Source of the DNA: Nitrospirillum viridazoti CBAmc | GTDB taxonomy: Bacteria > Pseudomonadota > Alphaproteobacteria > Azospirillales > Azospirillaceae | DNA: 64,000 nt | Assembly: GCF_000730165.1 (NCBI RefSeq) | Contig: NZ_CP022113.1 | Coordinates: forward strand, 682,001-746,000 | Direction of reading: 5' to 3' | In this document: positions 27,255 through 35,804 of the stretch, in pieces | Position numbering within the stretch: position 1 is the first letter of the stretch | How the letters are laid out: each line of letters begins with the position of its first letter | Notes under the pieces: generated by a model | Told to the model about the DNA's origin: nothing | What the model saw: only the letters and a program-made list of their open reading frames with translations | Database searches by the model: none | Program-made: the position numbers and the translations under genes

Positions 27255-27938
27255 ATGACCATCGTCGGCACGCGCATGATCCGGGATGACCGGACGGCCC
27301 GCCAGATTTTCGAAGACGTGATGGCCAATCCAGCCCGGACCAAGTTCGGCTTCGGCGAGAAACTGGCCATCGTCAACGTGGATTTCCAGAACGCCTATAC
27401 CCGCATCGACGAGTTCAAGACGGCTTATGAGACCGATCCCCGGCAGATCGAACATGTGAACCGCATCTCCGCCCTGGCGCGGGCCAAGGGCATGCCGGTC
27501 ATCTGGACCCACGTGGCCTATGCCGAGGATGCCGGCGACGCCGGCGTCTGGGGCACCCGGACCAACACGCCGGACAGCCTGCAGAACATCAAGTATGGCA
27601 GCCGGCGGCACGCCTTCGACGACCGGTGCGAAATCGATACGACCGTCGACGCGATTTACACCAAGCGCATGCCGTCGGCCTTTTTCGAAACGCCGCTGGC
27701 CAGCTATCTGGTCTGGCACAAGGTGGACACGGTCATCGTCACCGGCGGTTCCACCTCCGGCTGCGTGCGGGCGACGGCGGTGGACTCCCTCAGCCGCGGC
27801 TATCGCACCATCGTTCCCATCGAAACCTGCGCCGACAAGCACGAGAGCTATCACTTCGCCAACCTGACGGACCTGCAGCTGAAATACGCGGATGTCGAGC
27901 CGGTGCAGACGGTGGTCGACTGGCTGGAGGCGCGGTGA
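27255..27938 (+). CDS. Isochorismatase-family amidase (N-carbamoylsarcosine/maleamate-amidase-like)
   Basis: 227 aa cysteine hydrolase. The catalytic triad is visible: Asp 43 (NVDFQNAYT), Lys 137 (YTKRMPSAF) and Cys 170 (GGSTSGCVRATAVD). Relatives hydrolyse N-carbamoylsarcosine, maleamate, nicotinamide or ureidoacrylate. In this operon, opening of an amic acid to the diacid plus ammonia would fit. The stop overlaps the next start by 1 nt (TGATG). Confidence 0.88.
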   Translation: MTIVGTRMIRDDRTARQIFEDVMANPARTKFGFGEKLAIVNVDFQNAYTRIDEFKTAYETDPRQIEHVNRISALARAKGMPVIWTHVAYAEDAGDAGVWGTRTNTPDSLQNIKYGSRRHAFDDRCEIDTTVDAIYTKRMPSAFFETPLASYLVWHKVDTVIVTGGSTSGCVRATAVDSLSRGYRTIVPIETCADKHESYHFANLTDLQLKYADVEPVQTVVDWLEAR

Positions 27939-28873
27939 TGGGCACGGCACCCCAAAACCCCGTGGTCAACGATCCCGGGCTGTACGATTTCCGCCCCTAT
28001 CGCGACCGGCACCCCATCCGCTGGCCGGGCGACAAGCCCATCGCCGTCTGGATCTCACCCAACCTCGAATTCTACGAGATCGACCCGCCGGCCAACCCCT
28101 TCCGCAAAAGCTGGACCAAGCCCCATCCCGACGTGGTCGGCTACAGCCACCGCGACTACGCCAATCGCGTCGGCCACTGGCGCATGGCGGAGGTGATGGA
28201 GCGTCACGGCTTCAAGGGCACGGTGTCCCTGTCCGTGGCGCTGTGCCAGCACCATCCCGAAGTGGTGGAGAACGCCAACGCCCTGGGCTGGGAGTTCTTC
28301 AGCCATGGCATCTACAACACCCGCTACACCTACGGCATGGATGAGGCCCAGGAACGGGCCATCATGGAAGACAGCATCCGCACGGTGCAGGAGGCCACGG
28401 GCCAGCGCATCCGGGGCTGGCTGGCCCCGGCCCTGACCCACACCACCCGCACCATGGACCTGCTGGCGGAGATGGGCTTCACCTACACCTGCGACCTGTA
28501 CCACGACGACCAGCCGGGGCCGGTGCATGTGGCACGGGGGCGCCTGGTTTCCATGCCCTACAGCCTGGAGGTCAACGACCACTACGGCTTCGCCGTCTAC
28601 AACATGAGCCCCCGGGAATACGCCGACACCCTGATCCGCCAGTACGAGCGCCTGGCGCGGGAGGGGGAGGCGTCGGGCACGGTGATGTGCATTCCGCTGC
28701 ACAGCTATCTGATCGGCCAGCCGCACCGCATCGGCCCGTTCGAGGAGGTGCTGCGCCACATCGCCGCCGACGGCCGCGCCTGGATCACCCGGGCCGGCGA
28801 CATCGCCGAGCATTTCCTGGCCCACGATTACGACGCGGTGGCGGCCGAAACCGCGCACCCGGCAGCGGAGTAA
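27938..28873 (+). CDS. PuuE-like polysaccharide-deacetylase-fold hydrolase 1
   Basis: 311 aa of the NodB/CE4-like fold, in the branch that includes the metal-independent allantoinase PuuE rather than sugar deacetylases. The text shows WPGDKPIAVWISPNLEFYEI, YSHRDYANRVGHWRMAEVM, GWEFFSHGIYNTRY and GWLAPALTHTTRTMDLL. There is no signal peptide, so it acts in the cytoplasm. Probably opens a cyclic amide or imide. It starts on the isochorismatase stop codon. About 40% similar in outline to the next gene. Confidence 0.82.
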   Translation: MGTAPQNPVVNDPGLYDFRPYRDRHPIRWPGDKPIAVWISPNLEFYEIDPPANPFRKSWTKPHPDVVGYSHRDYANRVGHWRMAEVMERHGFKGTVSLSVALCQHHPEVVENANALGWEFFSHGIYNTRYTYGMDEAQERAIMEDSIRTVQEATGQRIRGWLAPALTHTTRTMDLLAEMGFTYTCDLYHDDQPGPVHVARGRLVSMPYSLEVNDHYGFAVYNMSPREYADTLIRQYERLAREGEASGTVMCIPLHSYLIGQPHRIGPFEEVLRHIAADGRAWITRAGDIAEHFLAHDYDAVAAETAHPAAE

Positions 28874-28879
28874 GCGCCC

Positions 28880-29797
28880 ATGTCCCTTGATCCTTCATAT
28901 CTGGAGTATCCCCGCCGCCGCCGGGGCATGGACCATGACCTCTACCCCTGGTCCAACCTGTTCGACCGCCCGGCCGTCAGCTGGCCGGGGGGCAAGGGCG
29001 TCGCCGTCTGCGTCGTGGTCAGCCTGGAATGGTTCCCCCTGACACCGGCGGACAAGCCCTTCCGGGCACCGGGGCATATGCAGACCCCCTTCCCCGACTA
29101 TCGCCACTACACCTCCCGCGACTACGGCACCCGCATCGGCTTCTACCGGCTGCTGGACGCCTTCGCCGCGGTGGGGGCCAAGGTGTCGGTCGCCGTCAAC
29201 GCGGCCATCGCCCAGCGCTATCCCGCCGTCATCAGCGAGATCATCGCGGCGGGCCATGAGATCATCGCCCATTCCACCGACATGAACGGCACCATCGCCG
29301 CCGGGCTGGAGGAAGAGGCGGAGCGCGCCCTGATCGGCACCGCGCTGGATGTGCTGGAACAGGCGACGGGCACGCGACCGGCCGGCTGGCTGTCCATCGC
29401 CCGCTCGCAGTCCTGGAACACGCCCCGCCTGCTGGCCGAGGCCGGCGTGCGCTACATGTGCGACTGGGTGAACGACGACCTGCCCTATGCCATGCGGACC
29501 CCGGCCGGCGACATCATGAACGTGCCGCTGAGCCATGAACTGTCCGACCGGCAGATCGTGAACGTGCTGCAGCAGTCGGCCGACAGCTACGTGCGTCAGA
29601 TCCAGGACGCCTACACCTGGCTGGACCGGGAATCCCGCACTTACGGCGGGCGCCTGCTGCCGCTGCAGGTGACGCCCTACATCCTGGGCCTGCCCTACCG
29701 CATCGACGCCTTCGACGGCCTGCTGCGCTGGCTGAAAGACCGGGACAACAGCTGGTTCGCCACCGGGTCGGAGGTGGTCGGCGCCACGCCGCGCTGA
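28880..29797 (+). CDS. PuuE-like polysaccharide-deacetylase-fold hydrolase 2
   Basis: 305 aa, the same branch as the preceding gene and probably a diverged paralogue or partner. Landmarks: SWPGGKGVAVCVVVSLEWFP, HYTSRDYGTRIGFYRLLD, GHEIIAHSTDMNGTIAAG and GWLSIARSQSWNTPRLL. No signal peptide. Six nt after the previous stop. The tandem pair recalls two-subunit or two-substrate cyclic-amide hydrolases; the substrate is unknown. Followed by a good terminator. Confidence 0.82.
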   Translation: MSLDPSYLEYPRRRRGMDHDLYPWSNLFDRPAVSWPGGKGVAVCVVVSLEWFPLTPADKPFRAPGHMQTPFPDYRHYTSRDYGTRIGFYRLLDAFAAVGAKVSVAVNAAIAQRYPAVISEIIAAGHEIIAHSTDMNGTIAAGLEEEAERALIGTALDVLEQATGTRPAGWLSIARSQSWNTPRLLAEAGVRYMCDWVNDDLPYAMRTPAGDIMNVPLSHELSDRQIVNVLQQSADSYVRQIQDAYTWLDRESRTYGGRLLPLQVTPYILGLPYRIDAFDGLLRWLKDRDNSWFATGSEVVGATPR

Positions 29798-29810
29798 TCA
29801 TTGCCGACAG

Positions 29811-29852
29811 CAAAAGCCCCGCGCGGGAGGTCATCCCGCACGGGGGTTTCCT
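29811..29852 (+). terminator. Rho-independent terminator of the HMG-lyase operon
   Basis: AAAGCCCC-containing arm pairs with GGGGGTTT, with an inner GCGGGA/TCCCGC stem, and ends in TTTCCTTT. It lies about 14 nt after the last stop of the operon. Confidence 0.75.
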
Positions 29853-29862
29853 TTGGGCGCAC

Positions 29863-30501
29863 TTAAAGAGCACCATATATTCCAACATACCTATCCCACA
29901 GAATATTTGTCAGCCGATTCCCAATTATTAAGTTATCCCAATATCTTTGAATCGCCCCCACCACCGTCTTTGGTCGCGCATCTTTCTCTACAGACCGGCT
30001 TATTACTAAGTCACATGCGGCAATCCATAAATATTTTTTCTGACTTATACTTAAATTAACGTCCCTATTTATGCCATCAATAGCATTAAATGGAAAGATA
30101 CGCAGAGAACGTGAGAGCCTATTCTCAGCAATAGACAAATCCATCTGCCCTCGGGCAGCAGCAACTGTGCTCCGCATATGCGCTGCTACCGCAGAGTCTC
30201 TGCGCTTTTGGAGGATAGGTTCAAAACCCTCATCACCGACAGGAAGCAAGACAGAAAAACGATATGCATCCCAAATAGCAGCATCAACGGCACGTCGCCC
30301 CTTCATCATTGCGCCAAAAATTTCAGCAGACGCCTCATAATCTGCAAAAGGAGGCATCATTAACATGATGCCACACAGAATTTTCTCGTCTTCAGACGCA
30401 GCACCAGCACCTATCTTCTTCTCCAAGGCACTTACTACCTCCTCGGCAGATTCATTCTCGATTAACGAGGAGATCTCGTTGTCACCGTAGATCGACGACA
30501 T
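29863..30501 (-). CDS. Probable Rhs-associated immunity protein (orphan)
   Basis: 212 aa, hypothetical. It is low in GC and uses AT-rich codons unlike its neighbours, a sign of transfer. Acidic and helical, without signal peptide or membrane segment. A strong GGGAGGAGG site precedes ATG 30501. It directly follows, with 20 nt overlap, an open frame that looks like the C-terminal tail of an Rhs toxin, so an immunity role is the best inference. I recognise no domain. Confidence 0.6.
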   Translation of the reverse strand: MSSIYGDNEISSLIENESAEEVVSALEKKIGAGAASEDEKILCGIMLMMPPFADYEASAEIFGAMMKGRRAVDAAIWDAYRFSVLLPVGDEGFEPILQKRRDSAVAAHMRSTVAAARGQMDLSIAENRLSRSLRIFPFNAIDGINRDVNLSISQKKYLWIAACDLVISRSVEKDARPKTVVGAIQRYWDNLIIGNRLTNILWDRYVGIYGAL

Positions 30502-30672
30502 TCTTTCCTCCTCCCTGGGAAAGTCCCTTAAAGATATTCAACGAAGTCATTTGTCCGTTCTTAAAGAATGCCCGTATTGTAGCAACATTCCCGTTCATAG
30601 TCGTAATAACCGTATTGGGCCCTTCAATTGGAGCGGTTTCCACACGAACTGACTCGATGGGGATTCCCTTTG
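30482..30672 (-). pseudogene. Rhs C-terminal (toxin tip) tail remnant
   Basis: Open frame ending NIFKGLSQGGGKNVVDLR, low in GC like the adjacent immunity-type gene and overlapping it by 20 nt. It has no start of its own; upstream it runs into an IS630 fragment beyond which the Rhs core remnant resumes. It is probably the cut-off 3' end of an rhs gene. The boundary near 30672 is approximate. Confidence 0.4.
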
Positions 30673-30722
30673 CGGGAGCGTTGTGCTTCAGGCTTCCTGC
30701 TGGTGGCAGGAGGCCAGCATGA

Positions 30723-30931
30723 ATGGTACGAACGCTTTCACAGGATCTTCGGGACCGAGTTGTCGCAGCGATTGATAGCGGTTGAGCTGCCGCGCCGCGG
30801 CGGCCCGCTTCGGGGTCAGCGTGTCGAGCGCGATCCGCTGGCGGCGACGTGTGGTGGAACATGGTCAGGCTGTGGCCAGGCCGCGCGGCGGTGACCGGCA
30901 TTCGGGCAAGATCGAAGCGCGATCAACCCCA
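30723..30931 (+). mobile_element. IS630-family transposase, 5' fragment, frameshifted
   Basis: Translates as MVRTLSQDLRDRVVAAIDSG, then after a missing T (near 30781) as LSCRAAAARFGVSVSSAIRW and VVEHGQAVARPRGGDRHSG. This is the N-terminal HTH region of IS630 transposases. The DDE catalytic part is absent: at about 30931 the sequence changes to the Rhs remnant. It is a dead fragment that has cut through the rhs gene. No terminal inverted repeats could be paired. Confidence 0.75.
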
Positions 30932-31110
30932 ATGGGCTGGCGTGGACGTAGGCATAGCTGTTCAGCCCATCGGCAGTCCCCGCCGGGTCCATCTGCAACC
31001 AGCCGCCGATCCCCGGCACGTTGGTGCGCTTGGGCGCGACGTACAGCCCGATTTCGTCATACCGCATGCCAGCGTGGCTGGTACGGCGAGCCCGTTTGCC
31101 ATCCTGGGCA
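30932..31110 (-). pseudogene. RHS repeat-associated core remnant
   Basis: The frame reads HAGMRYDEIGLYVAPKR, then IGGWLQMDPAGTADGLNSY and AYVHASPLGLI. This is the conserved RHS core (R-Y-D-x-x-x-G-L-Y ... D-P-x-G ... N-x-Y-A-Y-V) that precedes the variable toxin tip. The frame breaks at the IS630 junction, and the long N-terminal part of the gene is missing. Confidence 0.65.
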
Positions 31111-31142
31111 CTCTGGGCATACCGGGCCCATGCTGAAATGAG

Positions 31143-31169
31143 AACGGGCCCCGCTATGCGGGGCCCGTT
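31143..31169 (-). terminator. Terminator after the second TonB receptor
   Basis: Perfect 12-bp stem AACGGGCCCCGC / GCGGGGCCCGTT with a 3-nt loop, 22 nt past the receptor stop. The following minus-strand sequence TCTCATTTC is a modest U-tract. Confidence 0.7.
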
Positions 31170-31190
31170 CGAAAGTACCGAAGGCCGGGA

Positions 31191-33500
31191 TCAGAACTTG
31201 TAGTGCGCCCGCACATCCCAGGTCATGGGCGGGTTCAGGTAGATGGAGGTCGCCGACAGGAAGGAGACCTTGTAGGTCCGGTCCGTGCAGTTCTTGCAGC
31301 CGACCGACAGGGTGAGGTTCGGCACCTTCGCCGGCTCGTAGGCCAGGTTCAGGTTCCACAGCACCTGCGGATCGGTCCAGGCGCCGTCCGTGCTGTCGGT
31401 GTTGCCGGCGTTGCCGATGGCGTAGCCGTTGTTGTAGTCGAAGCCGACGGTGGGCCGGAAGATGCCGGCCTCGGTGTCGATCTGGTAGGTCGCCGTCACC
31501 AGGCCGGTGAAGTCCGGCGCGCGCACCGGACGGGCGATACGGCCCTTGAAGTCGACGAAGCCCCGGTTGCAGTTGTTGGAGATGCCGGAGCTGTTGTTGG
31601 ATGCCAGCGCCGCCTGGCAGGCCGCCATCTGCGCCTGGACATCGCTGGAGATATCGATGTAGCGCGCGTGCTGCACACCGATGGAGCCGCTGAAGGTCAG
31701 GCCCCGGATGGGCACCCACTCCGCCTCCAACTCACCGCCGTAGTTACGCAGGCCGGCCGGGTTGGTGGTGGTGAAGATGCGCTGGCCGTTGACGGTATAA
31801 GCCGCGGAAATCTGCACGTCCTCCGCCTCGCTGTAGAAGGCGGTGGCGTTCAGGCGCAGCGTGTGGTCCAGGAAATCGCCGCGCATGCCCACCTCTTCCG
31901 ACCACACCTTTTCCGGCTTGAAGGCCAGGAACAGGTTGTTGGCCAGGGCGCGGCCGTTCCAGCCGCCCGACTTCTCACCCCGGGTGGCGGAGGCGTAGAC
32001 CATGAGACCGGGGTCGATCTGGTAGGACAGGGCGAACCGGGGCGTCACGAACTCGTTTTCCAGGTCCGTCGGGATGCCGGCGGCCTCGATCAGGGCGGTG
32101 CTGAACAGCGGCCCCTTGCCCCCGGCGTTGGTCGCGACCTTCAGCTGCTTCTCCTCCTTCGACAGGCGGACGCCGACGGTGGCGGTCAGCGCGTCGGTCA
32201 GCTTGTAGTCGCCCTGGGCGTAGGTGGCGTAGGAGTCCAGCGTGTTCTTGATGGTGCGGTCGCCACTGACCGTGAAGCCGGAGGCGGTGCCGACCCCCGT
32301 ACCCAGGTCGGTCCAGTTGTTCTCATGCAGGTAATAGAAGCCAACGGTATAGTTCAGGCGGTTGTCCAGCGCCTGGCCATTGGCCTTGAACTCCTGCGAC
32401 CACTGCTGGTGCAGGCTGTAGTTCAGGATGGGGGACACGCCCGTGGCGACGGGATTGGGCGCTGCCGGGTTGGAGTCGATGAAATAGCGCTGGGTGGTCT
32501 GGCGGAAGCCGGTGATGGAGTTCAGCGTCAGGTCGTCCAGTTCCCAGGCGGCGTTGGAACTCAGCGACCAGCTCTTGGTGGAGTTGCCGACCTCGTTATT
32601 GGCCTTGGTGCCGGTGAAGTATTTGGCCAGCGCGCCCTGGGTGATGCCGATGGTGGCGATGCGGTCGCCCGTCGCCGGATCGACCCGGTTGATCAGATTG
32701 GCCTCGTTCTCATCGACGTAGTCGCCGGCCAGGTCGATGGTCACCCGGTCCGTCGGCAACAGGCGGACGGCACCCCGCACACCGTAGGAGTCCGTGCCGT
32801 TCAGCTTGTCGCCGGTGTTGACCTGCCGAACGTAGCCGTCGCTGCGGTCGCGGTACATGCTGACCTTGGTCAGCACCTTGTCCGACAGGGGCGCGTCCAT
32901 GCTGGCCCGGATGTCGGTCTCACCGAAGCGGCCGGCGCCGGCCTCCAGATAGCCGCCGGCGGTGGCCGAGGGCTTCTTCATGATGACGTTGATGGCGCCG
33001 CCGGTGGTGTTGCGACCGAACAGCGTGCCCTGGGGACCGCGCAGCACCTCGATGCGTTCCACATCGAACAGGCCGAAGTTGTTGGCGTTCTGGCGCGAGA
33101 TGTAGACGTCGTCGACATAGGTGCCCACCGGCACGTCCTGCGTGGCGATGGACTCCGTGTTGCCGATGCCGCGGATGTAATAGGTGTTGGAACTGCCCAG
33201 GCCGACGTTGTTGTTGCCGATCAGGTTGGGGATGTGCTGGATCAGGTCGATGGTGTCGCGGATCTGCCGGTCCTGCAGATCCGCCGCCCCCAGCGACGAC
33301 ACGGCCAGCGGCACGTCCTGCAGGTTCTGCTGACGGCGCTGGGCCGTCACGATGATTTCCTCAAGCTGGCTGGCATCGGCCGCCTGCGGCGCCGCCGGCT
33401 GGGCCGTGGAAGGGCCAGCCGATTGCGCCAGGGCAGGCATGGCCGCCAGCGCGCCCAGCAAGGCAAGGATGGAAACTCCCCGAATTTTACCCGTCATCAT
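31191..33500 (-). CDS. TonB-dependent outer-membrane receptor
   Basis: 769 aa. Signal peptide ALLGALAAMPALAQ ends at about residue 26, then TonB-box region LEEIIVTAQRRQQNLQDVP, plug (YYIRGIGNTESIATQD, LRGPQGTLFGRNTTGGAIN) and a beta-barrel ending WDVRAHYKF. The start is MMTG with GGGAG upstream. Last gene of a six-gene operon headed by the MFS gene at 38086, so it should bring the same substrate through the outer membrane that the MFS protein takes through the inner one. Confidence 0.92.
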   Translation of the reverse strand: MMTGKIRGVSILALLGALAAMPALAQSAGPSTAQPAAPQAADASQLEEIIVTAQRRQQNLQDVPLAVSSLGAADLQDRQIRDTIDLIQHIPNLIGNNNVGLGSSNTYYIRGIGNTESIATQDVPVGTYVDDVYISRQNANNFGLFDVERIEVLRGPQGTLFGRNTTGGAINVIMKKPSATAGGYLEAGAGRFGETDIRASMDAPLSDKVLTKVSMYRDRSDGYVRQVNTGDKLNGTDSYGVRGAVRLLPTDRVTIDLAGDYVDENEANLINRVDPATGDRIATIGITQGALAKYFTGTKANNEVGNSTKSWSLSSNAAWELDDLTLNSITGFRQTTQRYFIDSNPAAPNPVATGVSPILNYSLHQQWSQEFKANGQALDNRLNYTVGFYYLHENNWTDLGTGVGTASGFTVSGDRTIKNTLDSYATYAQGDYKLTDALTATVGVRLSKEEKQLKVATNAGGKGPLFSTALIEAAGIPTDLENEFVTPRFALSYQIDPGLMVYASATRGEKSGGWNGRALANNLFLAFKPEKVWSEEVGMRGDFLDHTLRLNATAFYSEAEDVQISAAYTVNGQRIFTTTNPAGLRNYGGELEAEWVPIRGLTFSGSIGVQHARYIDISSDVQAQMAACQAALASNNSSGISNNCNRGFVDFKGRIARPVRAPDFTGLVTATYQIDTEAGIFRPTVGFDYNNGYAIGNAGNTDSTDGAWTDPQVLWNLNLAYEPAKVPNLTLSVGCKNCTDRTYKVSFLSATSIYLNPPMTWDVRAHYKF

Positions 33501-33552
33501 GAATGCTCCCGTTCTTTTGATTTGAAGGTGAGGGGCGTGCCCGCCCTCGCTC

Positions 33553-34377
33553 TCACCAGGCTGTTGGGTTGGCCGGCATTTCGCCGCGGTAGGCCTCCAT
33601 ATCCGGGGGCAACACCGGGTCGTAGGCCGGCCACCATTGGAAGGGCCGTTCCGCCTGGACGTAGTTCGTCGTCAGCGGGCCGCCCTTGGTGCGAAAGAAG
33701 TAAAGGTTGCCTGTCAGGGTGCCGTAAGGGCCGTGCGGCGCCTCCGGCGGCCGCCAGAAATAGGCGCCGGGCCGCATGACGCCGCGGTTGCCGTGCACCT
33801 CGCCGCTCAGCAGGTACATCTCCTCGACGGTGGGGTGAACCTCCGACCGTTCGGCCCAGCGCACCGGCAGGGTGCCCAGCAACCAGGAAACGTCGCCGGT
33901 GACCGGGTCCTTGTAGAGCATCTTGCGCCCGGCGCCCGGCGGGAACTCCGGATGGAAGTTACCGGTGTAAGGCACCTGGTAGCCGTCCAGCCGCACCACC
34001 AGGCGGGCGGGATCGTAGCCGGTGACCGGGACCGCCTGGTCAGGCGCCGCCGACAGGAAGGTCAGGACCACGGCGCCGCCGGGGCTGTTCAGCTCACCCC
34101 GCTCATACCCCGCCGGCAGGTGGGCGTAGGCCAGGTGGCCGTACTCCTGGCCGGCCATCGTCAGCGTGCCATCCAGGACCAGGAACTCCTCGTCCACCAC
34201 CAGGCGGGACGCCGGGGCGGTGAAGCCGGCGGGATAACGGACCAGCATGCTGACGGCACCCGTGGCGTCGTCATGGCTCAGGACCTTGGCCTCGACGCCG
34301 TCACGCAGGCCCCACAGGGTGTGGGGTTGCCAGGGAATGTATTGGGCTTGAATGAATTCGATCCAGGAACGCGCCAA
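33553..34377 (-). CDS. DUF4437-like bicupin protein
   Basis: 274 aa with two cupin-like halves: the first around DDATGAVSMLVRYPAGF and LVVDEEFLVLDGTLTMAG, the second around VTGDVSWLLGTLPVRWAE and HPTVEEMYLLSGEVHGN. The EExxVLxG pattern of cupin sensors/enzymes is visible in both. Metal ligands are only partly conserved to the eye. Function unknown; it could be a small-molecule dioxygenase, isomerase or binding protein of the operon. Confidence 0.7.
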   Translation of the reverse strand: MARSWIEFIQAQYIPWQPHTLWGLRDGVEAKVLSHDDATGAVSMLVRYPAGFTAPASRLVVDEEFLVLDGTLTMAGQEYGHLAYAHLPAGYERGELNSPGGAVVLTFLSAAPDQAVPVTGYDPARLVVRLDGYQVPYTGNFHPEFPPGAGRKMLYKDPVTGDVSWLLGTLPVRWAERSEVHPTVEEMYLLSGEVHGNRGVMRPGAYFWRPPEAPHGPYGTLTGNLYFFRTKGGPLTTNYVQAERPFQWWPAYDPVLPPDMEAYRGEMPANPTAW

Positions 34378-34403
34378 GATTCAGGCTCCTAACTGCAATG
34401 AAA

Positions 34404-34709
34404 TCAACGGGGGGCCGGGACTTCGCCCCGCAACGGTGCTTTGGGGTCGTCGCTTTCGCTCAAGATCCGCATCAGCTTGCGCATGGACACCTCCAGCTCG
34501 GCCCGCGACCGGGCCAGCACGGCGGCGTCCTCGGCCAGGGCGTCCGCCTGGCCCGGGGCGATGACGCCCACCCGGGCCAGCACCGTTTCCAGGGCCAGGC
34601 GCCGCGTGCGCTCGATGTGCAACTGGGACGCCAGTTCGAACACCAGACCGGTCAGGCGTTCCGCGTCGGGCGCCATGGGCGGCAAGGGGGGATAGCTTCG
34701 GTCGGTCAT
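34404..34709 (-). CDS. Small helical hypothetical protein
   Basis: 101 aa, MTDRSYPPLPPMAPDAERLT, then a helical, coiled-coil-prone segment (ELASQLHIERTRRLALETVL and ARSRAELEVSMRKLMRIL). The ATG overlaps the methyltransferase stop by 4 nt (ATGA), so it is a genuine, coupled gene. It could be a small partner subunit of the methyltransferase. No family recognised. Confidence 0.6.
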   Translation of the reverse strand: MTDRSYPPLPPMAPDAERLTGLVFELASQLHIERTRRLALETVLARVGVIAPGQADALAEDAAVLARSRAELEVSMRKLMRILSESDDPKAPLRGEVPAPR

Positions 34710-35755
34710 TGCGGCTTCTCCGCTTCCAGCACGGCCCAGGGGAAATGCCACTCGGCACGGGTGGGCCAGGACAGGTCGGACAGGCGGCCGCCCCCCCGTT
34801 CGTCGAAGGCCACCCAGCGGGCGTTCACCAGGCCGGCGGCGGCGGCCATGGCCGGCAGGTCGGCGGCGATCATGGGCGGCAGGAAGGGCTCGTTGTTGCG
34901 GGCGCCGTGTTCCACCATGGCTAGGTCGCGCAGGCCGTCGCCGGTGCGCTGGAAATCCAGGAAGCGCAGCACGCCGCCGGGGGCCAGCAGGCGCGACGCC
35001 TCCGTGAATATCGCCGGCAGCACGTCAACCGGCACCTCATGCACGAACATGGTGGAGGTGACGAGGTCGGCGCTCCCCTCCTCCAGCCCGGTGGCCGTCG
35101 CATCGGCCTGACGGAAGCGGACGGCCAGCTTGCGCTCGCTGGCCCGGCGGGCGGCCAATTCCACGCAGGGCAGCGCCAGGTCCACGCCGATGACCTCGGC
35201 CTCCGGATGCGCCTGCTTCAGCGGCCAGGCGGACTTGCCGAAGCCGCAGCCGAGATCGACCATGCGGCGATAGGACCGCTTGGGCAGCGCGGTTTCCACG
35301 AACAGGCGGTGGAAGGCGTAGTCGTCATTCTCCCCCAGCATCACCAGTCGGGCACCCAGTTCATAGACCCGGCCGGCCAGGTCGTGCGACCACACCCCGC
35401 CCGGCTGCACGTGGATGTCCCAGTCGGTGTACCAGTCCGGCAGCACCAGGTCGGGATCCACCTCCACCGTGGCCGGCCCGTCGGGCCCCGGCGGCAACGC
35501 GCCCTGGCGGACCACCGCGTCGGATACGGCCCGCCACAGCATCTTCTGCGACCCGCGCTCCAACCAGGAGAACCACGGGTAGGTGGCCAGCCCATGCACC
35601 AGCGGCGCCAGGCTTTCGGGGTCGTTCACCGGCACCGGCGACGGCACCGCGGCGTCGAAGTCGGCCCGCAAGCGGGGATAGACCGTTCCGGCCCAATGCC
35701 GCCGCAGGCTCAGCACAAAATCCAGAGCAGCCCTGTCCTCAATGGCCAAAGCCAT
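34706..35755 (-). CDS. Class I SAM-dependent methyltransferase
   Basis: 349 aa. The SAM-binding motif I is MVDLGCGFGKSAWPLK at about residues 165-180, motif II acidic in VIGVDLALPCVELA, and the post-motif LAPGGVLRFLDF is present. About 150 residues precede the fold, probably for substrate recognition. Sits between the VOC gene and a small coupled protein. Substrate unknown; O- or C-methylation of a carboxylated compound is only a guess. Confidence 0.85.
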   Translation of the reverse strand: MALAIEDRAALDFVLSLRRHWAGTVYPRLRADFDAAVPSPVPVNDPESLAPLVHGLATYPWFSWLERGSQKMLWRAVSDAVVRQGALPPGPDGPATVEVDPDLVLPDWYTDWDIHVQPGGVWSHDLAGRVYELGARLVMLGENDDYAFHRLFVETALPKRSYRRMVDLGCGFGKSAWPLKQAHPEAEVIGVDLALPCVELAARRASERKLAVRFRQADATATGLEEGSADLVTSTMFVHEVPVDVLPAIFTEASRLLAPGGVLRFLDFQRTGDGLRDLAMVEHGARNNEPFLPPMIAADLPAMAAAAGLVNARWVAFDERGGGRLSDLSWPTRAEWHFPWAVLEAEKPQ

Positions 35756-35804
35756 GATACTGCCTCCATGTCTTTATTGGCTTTTTGCTTGCTGTCGGCG
35801 TCGG

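Noticed and set aside
30482-30901. A complete gene of 139 codons on the minus strand
   Set aside because: The N-terminal part is antisense to the IS630 fragment; only the C-terminal tail looks like real (Rhs-derived) coding sequence.
31203-33779. Very long open frame (858 codons) on the plus strand opposite the second TonB receptor
   Set aside because: It is the antisense shadow of the receptor; high GC removes stops in all frames, and the translation has no domain, signal peptide or ribosome binding site.
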